Shown: positions 45,873 to 55,786, counted from the first letter of the stretch. The stretch: 64,000 bases of DNA from Lelliottia sp. JS-SCA-14 (GCF_035593345.1 NZ_CP141606.1:558001-622000), one strand, 5' to 3'. A program made the numbers and translations. Notes: generated from the letters alone by a model not told the origin.

Positions 45873-48011
45873 TTACCCGATCTGCCCATTCCCCAGATGC
45901 TTCACGCGACGCTTCACTTCTTCCTGCTTACCGGCGTTAAACGGACGGGCGTCCGGGCTGCCAAGATATCCGCACACGCGGCGAGTCACGGAGACGCGGG
46001 CCGCATCGTGGTTACCGCATTTCGGGCAGGTAAAGCCTTTGCTGGTGCACTCAAACTCACCGGTAAAGCCGCACTCGTAGCACTCGTCGATCGGCGTGTT
46101 GGTCCCGTAATACGGCACGTGCTGATAGCTGTAATCCCACACGTCTTCCAGCGCTTTCAGGTTGTGCTGAATGTTCGGGTACTCGCCGTAACAGATGAAG
46201 CCACCGTTAGCGACCGGCGGATAGGCCGCTTCAAAGTCAATCTTGTCGTACGGGTTTACCTTTTTCTCCACGTCGAGGTGGAAGCTGTTGGTGTAGTAGC
46301 CTTTGTCGGTCACGCCGTTCACCACGCCAAACTCGGCGGTATCGAGACGGCAGAAGCGGTCGCAGAGGTTTTCACTCGGCGTGCTGTAGAGGCTAAAGCC
46401 ATAGCCGGTTTCGTCTTTCCACAGATCCACCGCATCGCGCAGACGCTGAACGATAGCGATACCCTTCTCGCGCAGGGCTTCACTGTCATACATATGCTGA
46501 TTGCCAAACAGGGCGTTGATGGTTTCGTGGATGCCGATATACCCCAGGGAGATCGATGCGCGGCCGTTCTTGAAGATTTCAGACACGTCGTCGTCCGCTT
46601 TCAGGCGCACGCCGCAGGCTCCTTCCATATACAGAATCGGTGCCACGCGGGCTTTGACTCCTTCCAGACGGGCGATACGGGTCATGAGTGCTTTACGCGC
46701 CAGCTGCAGACGTTCGTCGAGCAGCGTCCAGAATGCCGCTTCGTCACCCTTCGCTTCCAGCGCGATGCGCGGCAGGTTAAGGCTGATCACGCCGATGTTG
46801 TTGCGGCCTTCATGGATCTGCTCACCGTGTTCATTTTCATACACGCCGAGGAAGCTGCGGCAGCCCATTGGGGTCTTGAACGAACCGGTGACTTTCACCA
46901 CCTGGTCGTAGTTCAGGATGTCCGGATACATGCGCTTGCTCGCGCATTCCAGCGCCAGCTGTTTGATGTCGTAGTTCGCATCGCCAAACTTGTGGTTCAG
47001 GCCATCGCGAATGGCGAAGACCAGTTTCGGGAACACCGCGGTTTTACGGTTTTTGCCGAGGCCCGAAATGCGGTTGCGCAGAATCGACTGCTGAATTAGA
47101 CGCGATTCCCAGCTGGTCCCCAGACCAAAACCGAAGGTGACAAACGGCGTCTGGCCGTTGGCGGTGTGCAGGGTGTTCACTTCGTATTCGAGGGACTGGA
47201 ACGCATCGTAGCACTCTTTCTCGGTGCGGGAGTGCGCGTAACCGTCGGCATCAGGAATGTTCCACTCCTGCGCCACTTTACGATGCTTGTTGAAGCTCTC
47301 GGTGACGAACGGGGCCAGCACTTCGTCGATACGGTTGATGGTGGTCCCGCCGTAAATATGGCTGGCGACCTGGGCGATAATCTGCGCCGTTACCGCCGTG
47401 GCGGTGGAGATAGATTTTGGCGGCTCAATCTCGGCGTTACCCATTTTAAAGCCGTGGGTCAGCATGCCTTTCAGGTCGATCAGCATACAGTTGAACATCG
47501 GGAAGAACGGCGAGTAGTCGAGATCGTGGTAGTGGATCTCACCGCGTTCGTGCGCCTGCACCACGTCGCGCGGCAGCAGGTGCTGACGGGCATAGTGCTT
47601 GGCGACGATACCGGCCAGCAGGTCGCGCTGGGTCGGGATCACTTTGCTGTCTTTGTTGGCGTTTTCATTGAGCAGCGCCGAGTTGGTCTGCTCGACCAGG
47701 CCGCGAATCTCCTGATTCAGGCGACCGCGTTTTTCACGCTGGATGTCACGGTCGTGACGGTACTCAATGTAGGCGCGCGCCAGCTGCTTGTACGGACCGG
47801 ACATCAGCTGGTTTTCCACCGCAGTCTGGATCTCGTTGATATCCACCTGGCTGCGTTCATTCATCTGGCTACAGACAATTTCTGCGACGGTGGCGCAGTA
47901 ATCTGCGTCATCGACTCCCGCTGCTTTAGCTGCACGCAGAATGGCTTCTTTGATGCGCTCTGACTTAAACGGCACTTTACAGCCATCTCGTTTCATCACA
48001 TGCGGTGTCAT
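45873..48011 (-). CDS. nrdD: anaerobic ribonucleoside-triphosphate reductase
   Basis: Glycyl-radical class III ribonucleotide reductase making dNTPs without oxygen, with formate as reductant. 712 residues from the ATG at 48011 (five bases after GGAG), equal to E. coli; a GTG two codons upstream is less likely. Visible parts are the N-terminal ATP-cone (MTPHVMKRDGCKVPFKSERI), the C-terminal zinc site (CYECGF and CPKCGN) and the radical site RRVCGYLGSPDARPFNAGK. Regulated by FNR and NrdR sites upstream. Confidence 0.97.
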   Translation of the reverse strand: MTPHVMKRDGCKVPFKSERIKEAILRAAKAAGVDDADYCATVAEIVCSQMNERSQVDINEIQTAVENQLMSGPYKQLARAYIEYRHDRDIQREKRGRLNQEIRGLVEQTNSALLNENANKDSKVIPTQRDLLAGIVAKHYARQHLLPRDVVQAHERGEIHYHDLDYSPFFPMFNCMLIDLKGMLTHGFKMGNAEIEPPKSISTATAVTAQIIAQVASHIYGGTTINRIDEVLAPFVTESFNKHRKVAQEWNIPDADGYAHSRTEKECYDAFQSLEYEVNTLHTANGQTPFVTFGFGLGTSWESRLIQQSILRNRISGLGKNRKTAVFPKLVFAIRDGLNHKFGDANYDIKQLALECASKRMYPDILNYDQVVKVTGSFKTPMGCRSFLGVYENEHGEQIHEGRNNIGVISLNLPRIALEAKGDEAAFWTLLDERLQLARKALMTRIARLEGVKARVAPILYMEGACGVRLKADDDVSEIFKNGRASISLGYIGIHETINALFGNQHMYDSEALREKGIAIVQRLRDAVDLWKDETGYGFSLYSTPSENLCDRFCRLDTAEFGVVNGVTDKGYYTNSFHLDVEKKVNPYDKIDFEAAYPPVANGGFICYGEYPNIQHNLKALEDVWDYSYQHVPYYGTNTPIDECYECGFTGEFECTSKGFTCPKCGNHDAARVSVTRRVCGYLGSPDARPFNAGKQEEVKRRVKHLGNGQIG

Positions 48012-48166
48012 GATCACTCCATTAAAAACAGGTTATCCACAGAGGTGGGGAAGACGGCACAGGACGCAAGTCCCGATGTCTCAGTCACTTCCCTCGTTCC
48101 CGACGCTTGTTATCCACAATTCCGGAAGGCTGAGTCGCCGTTGTCTTGTTGGAATAGTAGACGATA

Positions 48167-48213
48167 AATACAATATGTTGGGTCGGCGTGCATTTTAAGT
48201 TCTATATGTAGTG
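48167..48213. promoter_or_regulatory. tandem NrdR boxes of nrdDG
   Basis: CAATATGTTG at 48171-48180 and TCTATATGTA at 48201-48210 each resemble the core of the NrdR box (acaCwATATwGtgt). Their centres are 30 bases apart, three helical turns, as in known tandem NrdR sites. They lie about 160-200 bases before nrdD. Confidence 0.6.
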
Positions 48214-48255
48214 ATTTGCATCAAACATGTTTGCGATTTTTTTGATTCAGAACAA
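48211..48255. promoter_or_regulatory. two FNR sites of nrdDG
   Basis: GTGATTTGCATCAA (48211-48224) and TTGATTCAGAACAA (48242-48255) each match TTGAT-N4-ATCAA with one mismatch. Two FNR sites upstream of nrdD are also present in E. coli and explain anaerobic induction. Confidence 0.75.
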
Positions 48256-48384
48256 AGTAAAAAGACGAGAGTACAAACGGCGGGCACTACAGCGATTGTA
48301 AATAAGGGAAGGAAAAATCTGATTAATTATTCAACAAAAACAGTAAGGTATTGTCGGGAAAACGTAGCGCAGCCAGACACCTTT

Positions 48385-48468
48385 GCCCGGCGGCACTTCG
48401 TTTGCGCGGGCCTACAACACCATAAATATTGTGGGTTTGTAGGCCGGGTAAGCGAAGCGCCACCCGGC
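48385..48468. repeat. BIME between treC and the nrdD promoter region
   Basis: Two inverted REP elements (GCCCGGCGGCAC... and ...GCGCCACCCGGC) just downstream of the treC stop. They probably stabilise the 3' end of the treBC message. The remaining bases of the 465-base gap hold the nrdD regulatory sites and nothing else I can support. Confidence 0.9.
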
Positions 48469-48476
48469 AGGAAGCA

Positions 48477-50132
48477 TTACTCCTGTACCCACCACACCGC
48501 CTCAAACGGCCGCAGCGTCATCGCGGTCGGTTTCGCGGCCACTTCGGCGTAGTTACTGATGGCCACGCGCCAGTCTCCGCTCACGGCATCCGGCCGCCAT
48601 TCCTGGCATTCGCGACTCAGGTTAGCCACCACCATCAACGTCTGCCCTTGCCACTGGCGGCGGTAGCACCACAGGGAAGGGTGCATCGGGAGCAGATCCT
48701 GATAGTCGCCCCAGGTCAGTAGCGGGAGTGATTTACGCAGGGCGATCAGCGACTGATAGGTATAAAACACCGAATCGGGATCGTTGAGCGCCGCGTCCAC
48801 GTTGATGGTTTCGACGTTATCGCACAGATCGATCCACGGCTCACCGGTGGTAAATCCGCCGTTCGGCGTGGCATCCCACTGCATCGGCGTGCGGCCGTTG
48901 TCGCGGGATTTACTCGCCAGAATCGCCAGAAGTTCGTCCGCATCGCGGCCTGTTGCCCGCAGTTCGGCGAACATGTTATGGCTTTCCACATCGCGATAAT
49001 CGGTGATGCGCGCGAAGTGCGGGTTAGTCATGCCGATCTCTTCGCCCTGATAAATGTACGGCGTGCCCTGCATGCCGTGCAGCACCATCGCCAGCATTTT
49101 GGCGGATGCGCTTCGATACTCGCCCTCGTCGCCAAAGCGCGAAACGATGCGCGGCTGATCGTGGTTACACCAGAACAGAGCGTTCCAGGCAACGCCATGC
49201 ATTCCCTGCTGCCAGTGGCTGAACAGCGTTTTCAGCGCCACGTAATCGGGTTTTGCCAGCGTCCACTTTTCGCCGTTCGGATAATCGACTTTCAGATGAT
49301 GGAAGTTAAAGGTCATCGACAGCTCGCGCCCGTCGAGGGCGGCGTACTGCTGGCAATTTTCCAGCGACGTGGAGGACATCTCGCCCACGGTCATCAGGTT
49401 GCGCGGGGTGAAGACGTCCCGGCTCATCTCCTGAAGATATTCATGGGCGCGCGGGCCGTCGGTGTAGAAACGGCGGCCATCGCCCAGCGCATCGTTCGGG
49501 AAATCCTGGTCCTTGGAGATCAGGTTAATCACGTCGAGACGCAGGCCGTCCACGCCGCGGTCGGCCCAGAATTCGCACACTTTTTTCAGCTCGCTGCGCA
49601 CCTCCGGGTTTTCCCAGTTCAGATCCGCCTGCTCCGGGGCGAAGAGGTGCAGATAATACTGCTCGCTCTCGGCGTGCCAGCGCCACGCGTTGCCGCCAAA
49701 CTTGGAGCGCCAGTTGTTCGGAAGCTGGTCCGGCGTGCCGTCGCGCCAGATGTAGAACTCACGGTACGGGCTTTCTTTATTCAGGGACTCGCGGAACCAC
49801 GCGTGCTGCGTGGAGGTGTGGTTGAGCACCATGTCGAGCACCAGACGGATGCCGCGCGCGTGGGCCTGGGCCACCAGCTCGTCAAAATCATCCAGGGTAC
49901 CGTAGGCCGGATCGATAGCGGTGTAGTTCGCCACGTCGTAACCATTGTCCACCTGCGGGGAGATATAGAACGGCGTCAGCCAGATGGCGTCCACGCCGAG
50001 GGTTTTCAGGTAGTCCAGACGCTGGGTCACACCGCGTAAATCACCGGTGCCACGCCCGGTGGTGTCCTGAAAACTCTTTGGGTAAATCTGATAGATGACG
50101 CCGTTTTGCCACCAGTGCGGAAGGGTATTCAT
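48477..50132 (-). CDS. treC: trehalose-6-phosphate hydrolase
   Basis: Cytoplasmic GH13 enzyme splitting trehalose-6-phosphate to glucose and glucose-6-phosphate. 551 residues from the ATG at 50132. The (beta/alpha)8 catalytic motifs are visible: DMVLNHTS, the nucleophile in GLRLDVINLI, the acid in MTVGEMSS and the transition-state aspartate in WCNHDQPRIVSRFGD. It lies 51 bases behind treB and forms the treBC operon, repressed by TreR. The N-terminal MNTLPHWWQNGVIYQIYPKSF matches E. coli apart from two residues. Confidence 0.97.
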   Translation of the reverse strand: MNTLPHWWQNGVIYQIYPKSFQDTTGRGTGDLRGVTQRLDYLKTLGVDAIWLTPFYISPQVDNGYDVANYTAIDPAYGTLDDFDELVAQAHARGIRLVLDMVLNHTSTQHAWFRESLNKESPYREFYIWRDGTPDQLPNNWRSKFGGNAWRWHAESEQYYLHLFAPEQADLNWENPEVRSELKKVCEFWADRGVDGLRLDVINLISKDQDFPNDALGDGRRFYTDGPRAHEYLQEMSRDVFTPRNLMTVGEMSSTSLENCQQYAALDGRELSMTFNFHHLKVDYPNGEKWTLAKPDYVALKTLFSHWQQGMHGVAWNALFWCNHDQPRIVSRFGDEGEYRSASAKMLAMVLHGMQGTPYIYQGEEIGMTNPHFARITDYRDVESHNMFAELRATGRDADELLAILASKSRDNGRTPMQWDATPNGGFTTGEPWIDLCDNVETINVDAALNDPDSVFYTYQSLIALRKSLPLLTWGDYQDLLPMHPSLWCYRRQWQGQTLMVVANLSRECQEWRPDAVSGDWRVAISNYAEVAAKPTAMTLRPFEAVWWVQE

Positions 50133-50183
50133 AATGCGTTCCTGCAAATGCGAAGGGGCGCAACTGCGCCCCGAAAGAAGAAG

Positions 50184-51605
50184 TTAAACAATCTGCAGCG
50201 TGCCCTGACGGAACTTGCGCTGATAGATAACAGTGGTCAGCGCCATCGGGACGATAATCGCCACCGCCATCGCCAGAGCAAAGACCTGCCAGTAGGTCGG
50301 CTGAATGGAGAGGATGCCCGGCAGGCCACCCACGCCGATGCCGTTCGCCATCACGCCGTTGAGCCCACACAGCAGCCCCGCGAGGCCGGAGCCGATCATC
50401 GCGCAGAGCATCGGGAAGCGGTACTTCAGGTTGATGCCGTACATCGCCGGTTCGGTCACGCCGAGATAGGCGGAGATGGCGGCCGGAACCGAGATTTCAC
50501 GCTCGTTGTGTTTGCGGCTGACCAGGATAATGCCGGTGACAGCAGACGCCTGCGCAATGTTCGACAGGGCGATAATCGGCCAGACCGGCGTGCCGCCGAG
50601 GCTCTGAATCATCTGCATGTCGATGGCGAGTGTGGTCTGATGCACGCCGGTAATCACCAGCGGCGCATAGAGGAAGCCAAACAGCGCGGCGCCAATCGGG
50701 GCGAAGCTGCCGGTCATCAGGTGACGCACCGCGAAGGCCACGCCGTCGCCAATCATGCGGCCAAACGGACCGATAAAGGCGTGGGCGAGGAACACCGCCA
50801 GAATCAACGAACAGACCGGAACGACCACCAGATAGAGGTAATCCGGCACGATGCGTTTCAGGCGGGTCTCAATAAAGCCCAGCGCCAGACCGGCCAGCAG
50901 AGCGGGGATCACCTGCGCCTGATAACCCACTTTGGCGATGGTAAACAGGCCGAAGTTCCACACTTCCGGTACCTGCTGCCCAAGTAAGTAAGCGTTCATT
51001 AACTGCGGAGAGACCAGCGTCACGCCGAGCACGATACCGAGGATCGGCGTCCCGCCCATTTTGCGCACCGCCGACCAGCAAATCCCGACCGGCAGATAGA
51101 AGAAGATCGCCTCGCCAATCAGCCACAGGAAGTCATAGATGCTTTGCAGCGCGGGATACATCTGCGCCAGGGTTTTGCCGTCGCTCATCGGCACATCGCC
51201 GATCACGTTGCGGAAGCCGAGAATCAAGCCTCCGCTGATCAGCGCCGGCAGCAGCGGGAAGAAGATCTCCGCGAAGTGGGAGATCAGCTGCTCGTGCCAT
51301 TTCATATTCTGGCGCGCCGCTTTCTTGGCCTGCTCTTTATCCGCCGTCGAATGCCCGGTGGTCGCCAGCAGAGCCTGATAGTAATCGCCCACTTCGGTAC
51401 CAATCACCACCTGGAATTGCCCGGCGTTGGTGAAGCAGCCTTTGACCATCGACAGCTCCTCGATGGCCTTCGGATTGGCTTTGGCCGGATCGTTCAGCAC
51501 AAAACGCAGACGGGTAATACAGTGGCTGACGGTGGCGATGTTTTCGCGGCCCCCAACCAGCACGATCAGCTGGTCGATATCAGATTGTTTAACTTTGCTC
51601 ATCAT
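50184..51605 (-). CDS. treB: PTS trehalose transporter subunit IIBC
   Basis: Imports trehalose as trehalose-6-phosphate. The EIIB domain (about 1-90) has the phosphorylated Cys in NIATVSHCITRLRF. The EIIC domain (about 105-470) has about ten membrane helices, with SGGLILGFRNVIGD and the substrate-site motif APLVITGVHQTTLAID. There is no fused EIIA, so it uses EIIA-Glc (Crr) as in E. coli. 473 residues, equal to E. coli TreB. The conserved MM start was kept. First gene of treBC. Confidence 0.97.
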   Translation of the reverse strand: MMSKVKQSDIDQLIVLVGGRENIATVSHCITRLRFVLNDPAKANPKAIEELSMVKGCFTNAGQFQVVIGTEVGDYYQALLATTGHSTADKEQAKKAARQNMKWHEQLISHFAEIFFPLLPALISGGLILGFRNVIGDVPMSDGKTLAQMYPALQSIYDFLWLIGEAIFFYLPVGICWSAVRKMGGTPILGIVLGVTLVSPQLMNAYLLGQQVPEVWNFGLFTIAKVGYQAQVIPALLAGLALGFIETRLKRIVPDYLYLVVVPVCSLILAVFLAHAFIGPFGRMIGDGVAFAVRHLMTGSFAPIGAALFGFLYAPLVITGVHQTTLAIDMQMIQSLGGTPVWPIIALSNIAQASAVTGIILVSRKHNEREISVPAAISAYLGVTEPAMYGINLKYRFPMLCAMIGSGLAGLLCGLNGVMANGIGVGGLPGILSIQPTYWQVFALAMAVAIIVPMALTTVIYQRKFRQGTLQIV

Positions 51606-51676
51606 GAAGCCTCATGACAGATGTGGAGGGTAATAACCTGGACGCAAGCCTACTCTTTGAGCGACACGGTGAAAAT

Positions 51677-51688
51677 GGGAACGTTCCC
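51677..51688. promoter_or_regulatory. TreR operator
   Basis: Perfect palindrome GGGAACGTTCCC in the 122-base gap between treB and treR, 72 bases before the treB start. It matches the core of the TreR site as I remember it from E. coli and Salmonella. Confidence 0.75.
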
Positions 51689-51727
51689 GAAATCAGGCGA
51701 GGATCACAATAATCCGTTTTACGAGGG

Positions 51728-52675
51728 TTAAGAGAGGTGGGCTGGAATGACGATCTGGCGTGGCTCGCTGCGCCCGTTAATTTGCTCGATCAGCTGCATC
51801 GCCGCCTGACGGCCCGCTTCGGCGTAGCCCGGATCGACGGTGACAATCTCCGGATGGAGGAACTTCATCAGCGGCGTGCTGCCCACGCTCGCGAGCTGGA
51901 CGCTGTCGATGCGCTGCTCCTGCAAATACTTGCTGGCTCCCAGCGCGAGGGTATCGGTGGCGCAGATCAGCGCCGTGGTTTGCGGGGTCAACACGCTCGC
52001 CACCTGATCGTAGCCCTGTTTCATCGCCAGGCCGGGCAGGGAGGCAACCGCCGGAAGCGCGTGCTGCTTACAAAATGCGAGATAGGCTTCGTGGCGGCGC
52101 TTGCCGGTGGTGACGTCGCTGTGCGGCACGCCGAGGAAGCTGATGTGGCGATGGCCCTGCTCGTACAGGCGCTGCATCAGGGTGAGGATCGCCCCTTCGT
52201 CGTCGTAACAGACCGAAGCAAATCCGCTGGCGTCGCGGGCCAGCAGCACCAATGAGGACTGCCAGGGTTTCAGCGTTTCGTCTTTAATGCCGGTAAAACC
52301 AAACAGCACTACGCCGTCGATATTGCGTCGTTGCAGCATCCCCAGATGCTCTTCCACCAACGATGGCGAGAACTGGCTCTCCATCATGATCGGATCGTAG
52401 CCCTGCTCGTAAAACGCGGGGAGCATGGTTTGCACCGCCAGGTTTTCCGACAGGGAATCGAGACGCGAAACAATGATGGCGACTACTTTGTCGCTCTGTC
52501 CGCGCATGGCGCGCGCGGAGCGGGAAGGGGAAAAACCGTGCTGATTCATGACCGCCTCGACGCGTTCGCGCGTGCGTTCGCTGACGCCACTCTCGTTGTT
52601 CAGTACGCGCGACACGGTGGATTTCCCCACGCCGCTTAAACGGGCGATGTCTTTAATGGTCAGGCGGTTCTGCAT
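51728..52675 (-). CDS. treR: trehalose operon repressor TreR
   Basis: LacI-family repressor of 315 residues; trehalose-6-phosphate is the inducer. The HTH reads LTIKDIARLSGVGKSTVSRVLNNESGVS (about 4-31), followed by the hinge helix RSARAMRGQ and a periplasmic-binding-like sensor domain. It lies directly upstream of treB in the same direction with its own promoter, as in E. coli, and the operator palindrome is in the gap between them. Length is identical to E. coli TreR. Confidence 0.96.
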   Translation of the reverse strand: MQNRLTIKDIARLSGVGKSTVSRVLNNESGVSERTRERVEAVMNQHGFSPSRSARAMRGQSDKVVAIIVSRLDSLSENLAVQTMLPAFYEQGYDPIMMESQFSPSLVEEHLGMLQRRNIDGVVLFGFTGIKDETLKPWQSSLVLLARDASGFASVCYDDEGAILTLMQRLYEQGHRHISFLGVPHSDVTTGKRRHEAYLAFCKQHALPAVASLPGLAMKQGYDQVASVLTPQTTALICATDTLALGASKYLQEQRIDSVQLASVGSTPLMKFLHPEIVTVDPGYAEAGRQAAMQLIEQINGRSEPRQIVIPAHLS

Positions 52676-52751
52676 CCTTTATTCCCTGTAACGGCGGCAA
52701 GTCGTCAATTGAGACTACTGCTTACGATTTAATTCGCAATGAGCAAAGTCT

Positions 52752-52786
52752 GGTATATGTACGGTTTAAATCTGCGGGCGTATCAT
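52752..52786 (+). promoter_or_regulatory. PhoP-dependent mgtA promoter
   Basis: PhoP box GGTATA-TGTAC-GGTTTA (direct repeat with five-base spacer, one mismatch to GGTTTA-N5-GGTTTA) at 52752-52768, followed after 12 bases by the -10 hexamer TATCAT at 52781-52786. This is the standard PhoP promoter architecture. It predicts a start point near 52793 and low-Mg2+ induction. Confidence 0.82.
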
Positions 52787-52792
52787 ACCGCC

Positions 52793-53070
52793 CGAATCGC
52801 TACTAAAGGTATGGTTAAAACACGATACTGCGCCGCGATTAACCCTTTTTTTACTTACCGGAGGCCGTATGGATCCCGATCCCACACCTCTCCAGCAATG
52901 GAGTTTAAGTACTTTCCGGTAAGCCAGTCGTCCTCTAACTGTCTCGCCGGTGATGTGAGGCAGTGACATCTCAATGTTCCTGCTATAAAAATTTAAGTGC
53001 CATTCAGGTACCGCCTTGCTGCGCCTGAAGGTAACACTGCGTCCGCCTTTGCGGATGCGGGGGACTTTTT
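52793..53070 (+). ncRNA. mgtA 5' leader (Mg2+-responsive leader/riboswitch)
   Basis: A transcribed leader of about 278 bases between the predicted start point and mgtA, close to the 264-base leader known in Salmonella and E. coli. It contains the MgtL leader peptide and a pyrimidine-rich, hairpin-forming 3' half (GCCTTGCTGCGCCTGAAGG...; TGCGTCCGCCTTTGCGGATGCG). The boundaries are predicted from the promoter, not observed. Confidence 0.7.
52869..52922 (+). CDS. mgtL: MgtL leader peptide
   Basis: A 17-residue open frame, MDPDPTPLQQWSLSTFR, starting five bases after GGAGG. It keeps the proline-rich start of E. coli MgtL ([17 protein letters not shown]), whose slow translation when proline or Mg2+ is limiting lets mgtA be transcribed. 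The fourth proline of the E. coli peptide is a glutamine here. It lies in the mgtA leader 148 bases before mgtA. Confidence 0.85.
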   Translation: MDPDPTPLQQWSLSTFR

Positions 53071-55779
53071 ATGCTGAAAAATATCACCCAGCAGCTGCTT
53101 GCTCAGCTTCACCGCCACCTGCCGCGCCGTCTCGTTCAGCGCGATCCGCTACCTAACGCTAAAAATCTGGCCGGGGCCGCCATTCCGCCCACGCTGACGG
53201 AACATTGCCTGAAAGCCGCCGCGATGGACGAAAACGAAGTCTGGCGCGCCTTCGGCGGTCACCCGGAAGGGCTGAATGCGGCGGAAGTGGAAAAAACACG
53301 CGCCGAGCACGGCGACAACCAAATCCCGGCGCAAAAACCGGCTCCGTGGTTTGTCCATCTCTGGCTCTGCTATCGTAACCCGTTCAACCTGCTGTTGACC
53401 GTGCTGGCGATTATCTCTTACGCCACTGAAGATCTGTTTGCCGCAGGCGTGATTGCCCTGATGGTGGCGATCTCGACGATGCTCAACTTTATTCAGGAAG
53501 CGCGCTCCACCCGTGCGGCGGACGCCCTGAAAGCGATGGTCAGCAACACCGCCACCGTCCAGCGCGTCATCAATGAGAAGGGCGAAAGCGCCTGGCTCGA
53601 GCTGCCTATCGATCAGCTGGTGGTGGGCGACATTATCAAGCTGGCGGCGGGGGACATGATCCCGGCGGACCTGCGTGTGGTGCAGGCCCGTGACCTGTTC
53701 GTTGCCCAGGCGTCCCTGACCGGTGAATCCCTGCCGGTTGAGAAAGTGGCGCGCAGCCGCGACCCACAGCAAACCAACCCGCTTGAAAGCGATACCCTGT
53801 GCTTTATGGGCACCACCGTGGTGAGCGGCACCGCGCAGGCGATCGTCATTGCCACGGGCGGCAATACCTGGTTCGGACAGCTTGCCGGACGCGTCAGCGA
53901 GCAGGAAAGCGAGCCGAATGCGTTCCAGAAAGGCATCGGTCGCGTCAGCATGCTGCTGATCCGTTTCATGATGGTGATGACGCCTGTCGTGCTGCTCATC
54001 AACGGCTACACCAAAGGCGACTGGTGGGAGGCGGCGCTGTTTGCCCTCTCCGTAGCGGTCGGCCTGACGCCGGAAATGCTGCCGATGATTGTCACCTCCA
54101 CGCTGGCGCGCGGGGCGGTGAAGCTCTCCAAACAGAAAGTGATTGTGAAACACCTCGACGCCATTCAGAACTTTGGCGCGATGGATATTCTCTGCACCGA
54201 TAAAACCGGCACCCTGACGCAGGATAAAATTGTGCTGGAGAATCATACGGATGTCTCTGGCAAAGTCAGCGAGCGCGTGCTGCAAACCGCGTGGCTGAAC
54301 AGCCACTACCAGACCGGGCTGAAAAACCTGCTGGACGTCGCAGTGCTGGAAGGGGTGGACGAAGATTCTGCGCGCACGCTCTCAACGCGCTGGCAAAAAG
54401 TGGATGAGATCCCGTTCGACTTCGAGCGTCGCCGCATGTCGGTGGTGGTGAGCGAGCAGGCGGATGTGCATCAGCTGATCTGCAAAGGAGCGCTGCAGGA
54501 GATCCTCAATGTCTCCACCCAGGTGCGTCATAACGGTGAAATCGTGCCGCTGGACGACACCATGCTGCGCCGCATCAAACGCGTCACCGATAACCTGAAC
54601 CGTCAGGGGCTGCGCGTGGTGGCGGTCGCCAGCAAATTCCTGCCGGGCCGCGAAGGGGATTATCATCGCGTCGATGAGTCGGATCTGATCCTCGAAGGGT
54701 ACATCGCCTTCCTCGATCCACCGAAAGAGACCACGGCACCGGCGCTGAAAGCGCTGAAAGCCTCCGGCATCACCGTGAAAATCCTCACCGGCGACAGCGA
54801 GCTGGTGGCAGCGAAAGTGTGCCACGAAGTGGGGCTGGATGCGGGTGAGGTGGTGACGGGCAGCGACATCGAAACGCTCTCTGACGACCAACTTGCTGCG
54901 CTTGCCAAAACCACCACCCTGTTTGCGCGCCTGACGCCGATGCATAAAGAGCGCATCGTGACCCTGTTGCGCCGCGAAGGGCACGTGGTCGGCTTTATGG
55001 GCGACGGCATCAATGATGCCCCGGCGCTGCGCGCGGCGGATATCGGGATTTCCGTTGACGGCGCGGTCGATATTGCCCGTGAAGCGGCCGATATCATCCT
55101 GCTGGAAAAGAGCCTGATGGTGCTGGAAGAGGGCGTGATCGAAGGGCGTCGCACTTTCGCCAACATGCTGAAATACATCAAAATGACCGCCAGCTCTAAC
55201 TTTGGTAACGTCTTCAGCGTGCTGGTGGCAAGCGCCTTCCTGCCGTTCCTGCCGATGCTGCCGCTGCACCTGCTGATTCAGAACCTGATGTATGACGTCT
55301 CCCAGGTGGCGATCCCGTTTGATAACGTTGATGACGAACAAATTCAAAAACCGCAGCGCTGGAACCCGTCCGATCTCGGTCGTTTCATGCTGTTCTTTGG
55401 CCCAATCAGCTCGATCTTCGACATTCTGACCTTCTGCCTGATGTGGTTTGTGTTCCACGCCAACACGCCGGAAAACCAGACCCTGTTCCAGTCCGGCTGG
55501 TTCGTGGTCGGCCTGCTGTCGCAGACGCTGATTGTGCATATGATCCGTACGCGCCGCATTCCGTTCATCCAGAGCCGCGCCGCGTGGCCGCTGATCATCA
55601 TGACCGGCGTGGTGATGGTGCTGGGTATCGCGCTGCCGTTCTCACCGCTGGCGAGCTACCTCAGCCTGCAGGCGCTGCCGCTGAGCTACTTCCCATGGCT
55701 GGTGGCAATTCTGGCGGGCTACATGGTCCTGACCCAGATGGTGAAAGGGTTCTATAGCCGTCGGTACGGTTGGCAGTAA
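53071..55779 (+). CDS. mgtA: magnesium-translocating P-type ATPase MgtA
   Basis: A 902-residue P3B-type ATPase importing Mg2+ across the inner membrane. Key parts are an amphipathic N-terminus, two pairs of membrane helices, the actuator motif TGESLPVEK, the phosphorylation site CTDKTGTLTQ, the hinge GFMGDGINDAPALRAADIGISVDGA, and a C-terminal set of six helices. Length equals Salmonella MgtA (E. coli 898). It is preceded by a PhoP promoter, MgtL and a Mg2+-sensing leader, and followed by a palindromic repeat cluster. Confidence 0.97.
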   Translation: MLKNITQQLLAQLHRHLPRRLVQRDPLPNAKNLAGAAIPPTLTEHCLKAAAMDENEVWRAFGGHPEGLNAAEVEKTRAEHGDNQIPAQKPAPWFVHLWLCYRNPFNLLLTVLAIISYATEDLFAAGVIALMVAISTMLNFIQEARSTRAADALKAMVSNTATVQRVINEKGESAWLELPIDQLVVGDIIKLAAGDMIPADLRVVQARDLFVAQASLTGESLPVEKVARSRDPQQTNPLESDTLCFMGTTVVSGTAQAIVIATGGNTWFGQLAGRVSEQESEPNAFQKGIGRVSMLLIRFMMVMTPVVLLINGYTKGDWWEAALFALSVAVGLTPEMLPMIVTSTLARGAVKLSKQKVIVKHLDAIQNFGAMDILCTDKTGTLTQDKIVLENHTDVSGKVSERVLQTAWLNSHYQTGLKNLLDVAVLEGVDEDSARTLSTRWQKVDEIPFDFERRRMSVVVSEQADVHQLICKGALQEILNVSTQVRHNGEIVPLDDTMLRRIKRVTDNLNRQGLRVVAVASKFLPGREGDYHRVDESDLILEGYIAFLDPPKETTAPALKALKASGITVKILTGDSELVAAKVCHEVGLDAGEVVTGSDIETLSDDQLAALAKTTTLFARLTPMHKERIVTLLRREGHVVGFMGDGINDAPALRAADIGISVDGAVDIAREAADIILLEKSLMVLEEGVIEGRRTFANMLKYIKMTASSNFGNVFSVLVASAFLPFLPMLPLHLLIQNLMYDVSQVAIPFDNVDDEQIQKPQRWNPSDLGRFMLFFGPISSIFDILTFCLMWFVFHANTPENQTLFQSGWFVVGLLSQTLIVHMIRTRRIPFIQSRAAWPLIIMTGVVMVLGIALPFSPLASYLSLQALPLSYFPWLVAILAGYMVLTQMVKGFYSRRYGWQ

Positions 55780-55786
55780 GGTTTTT

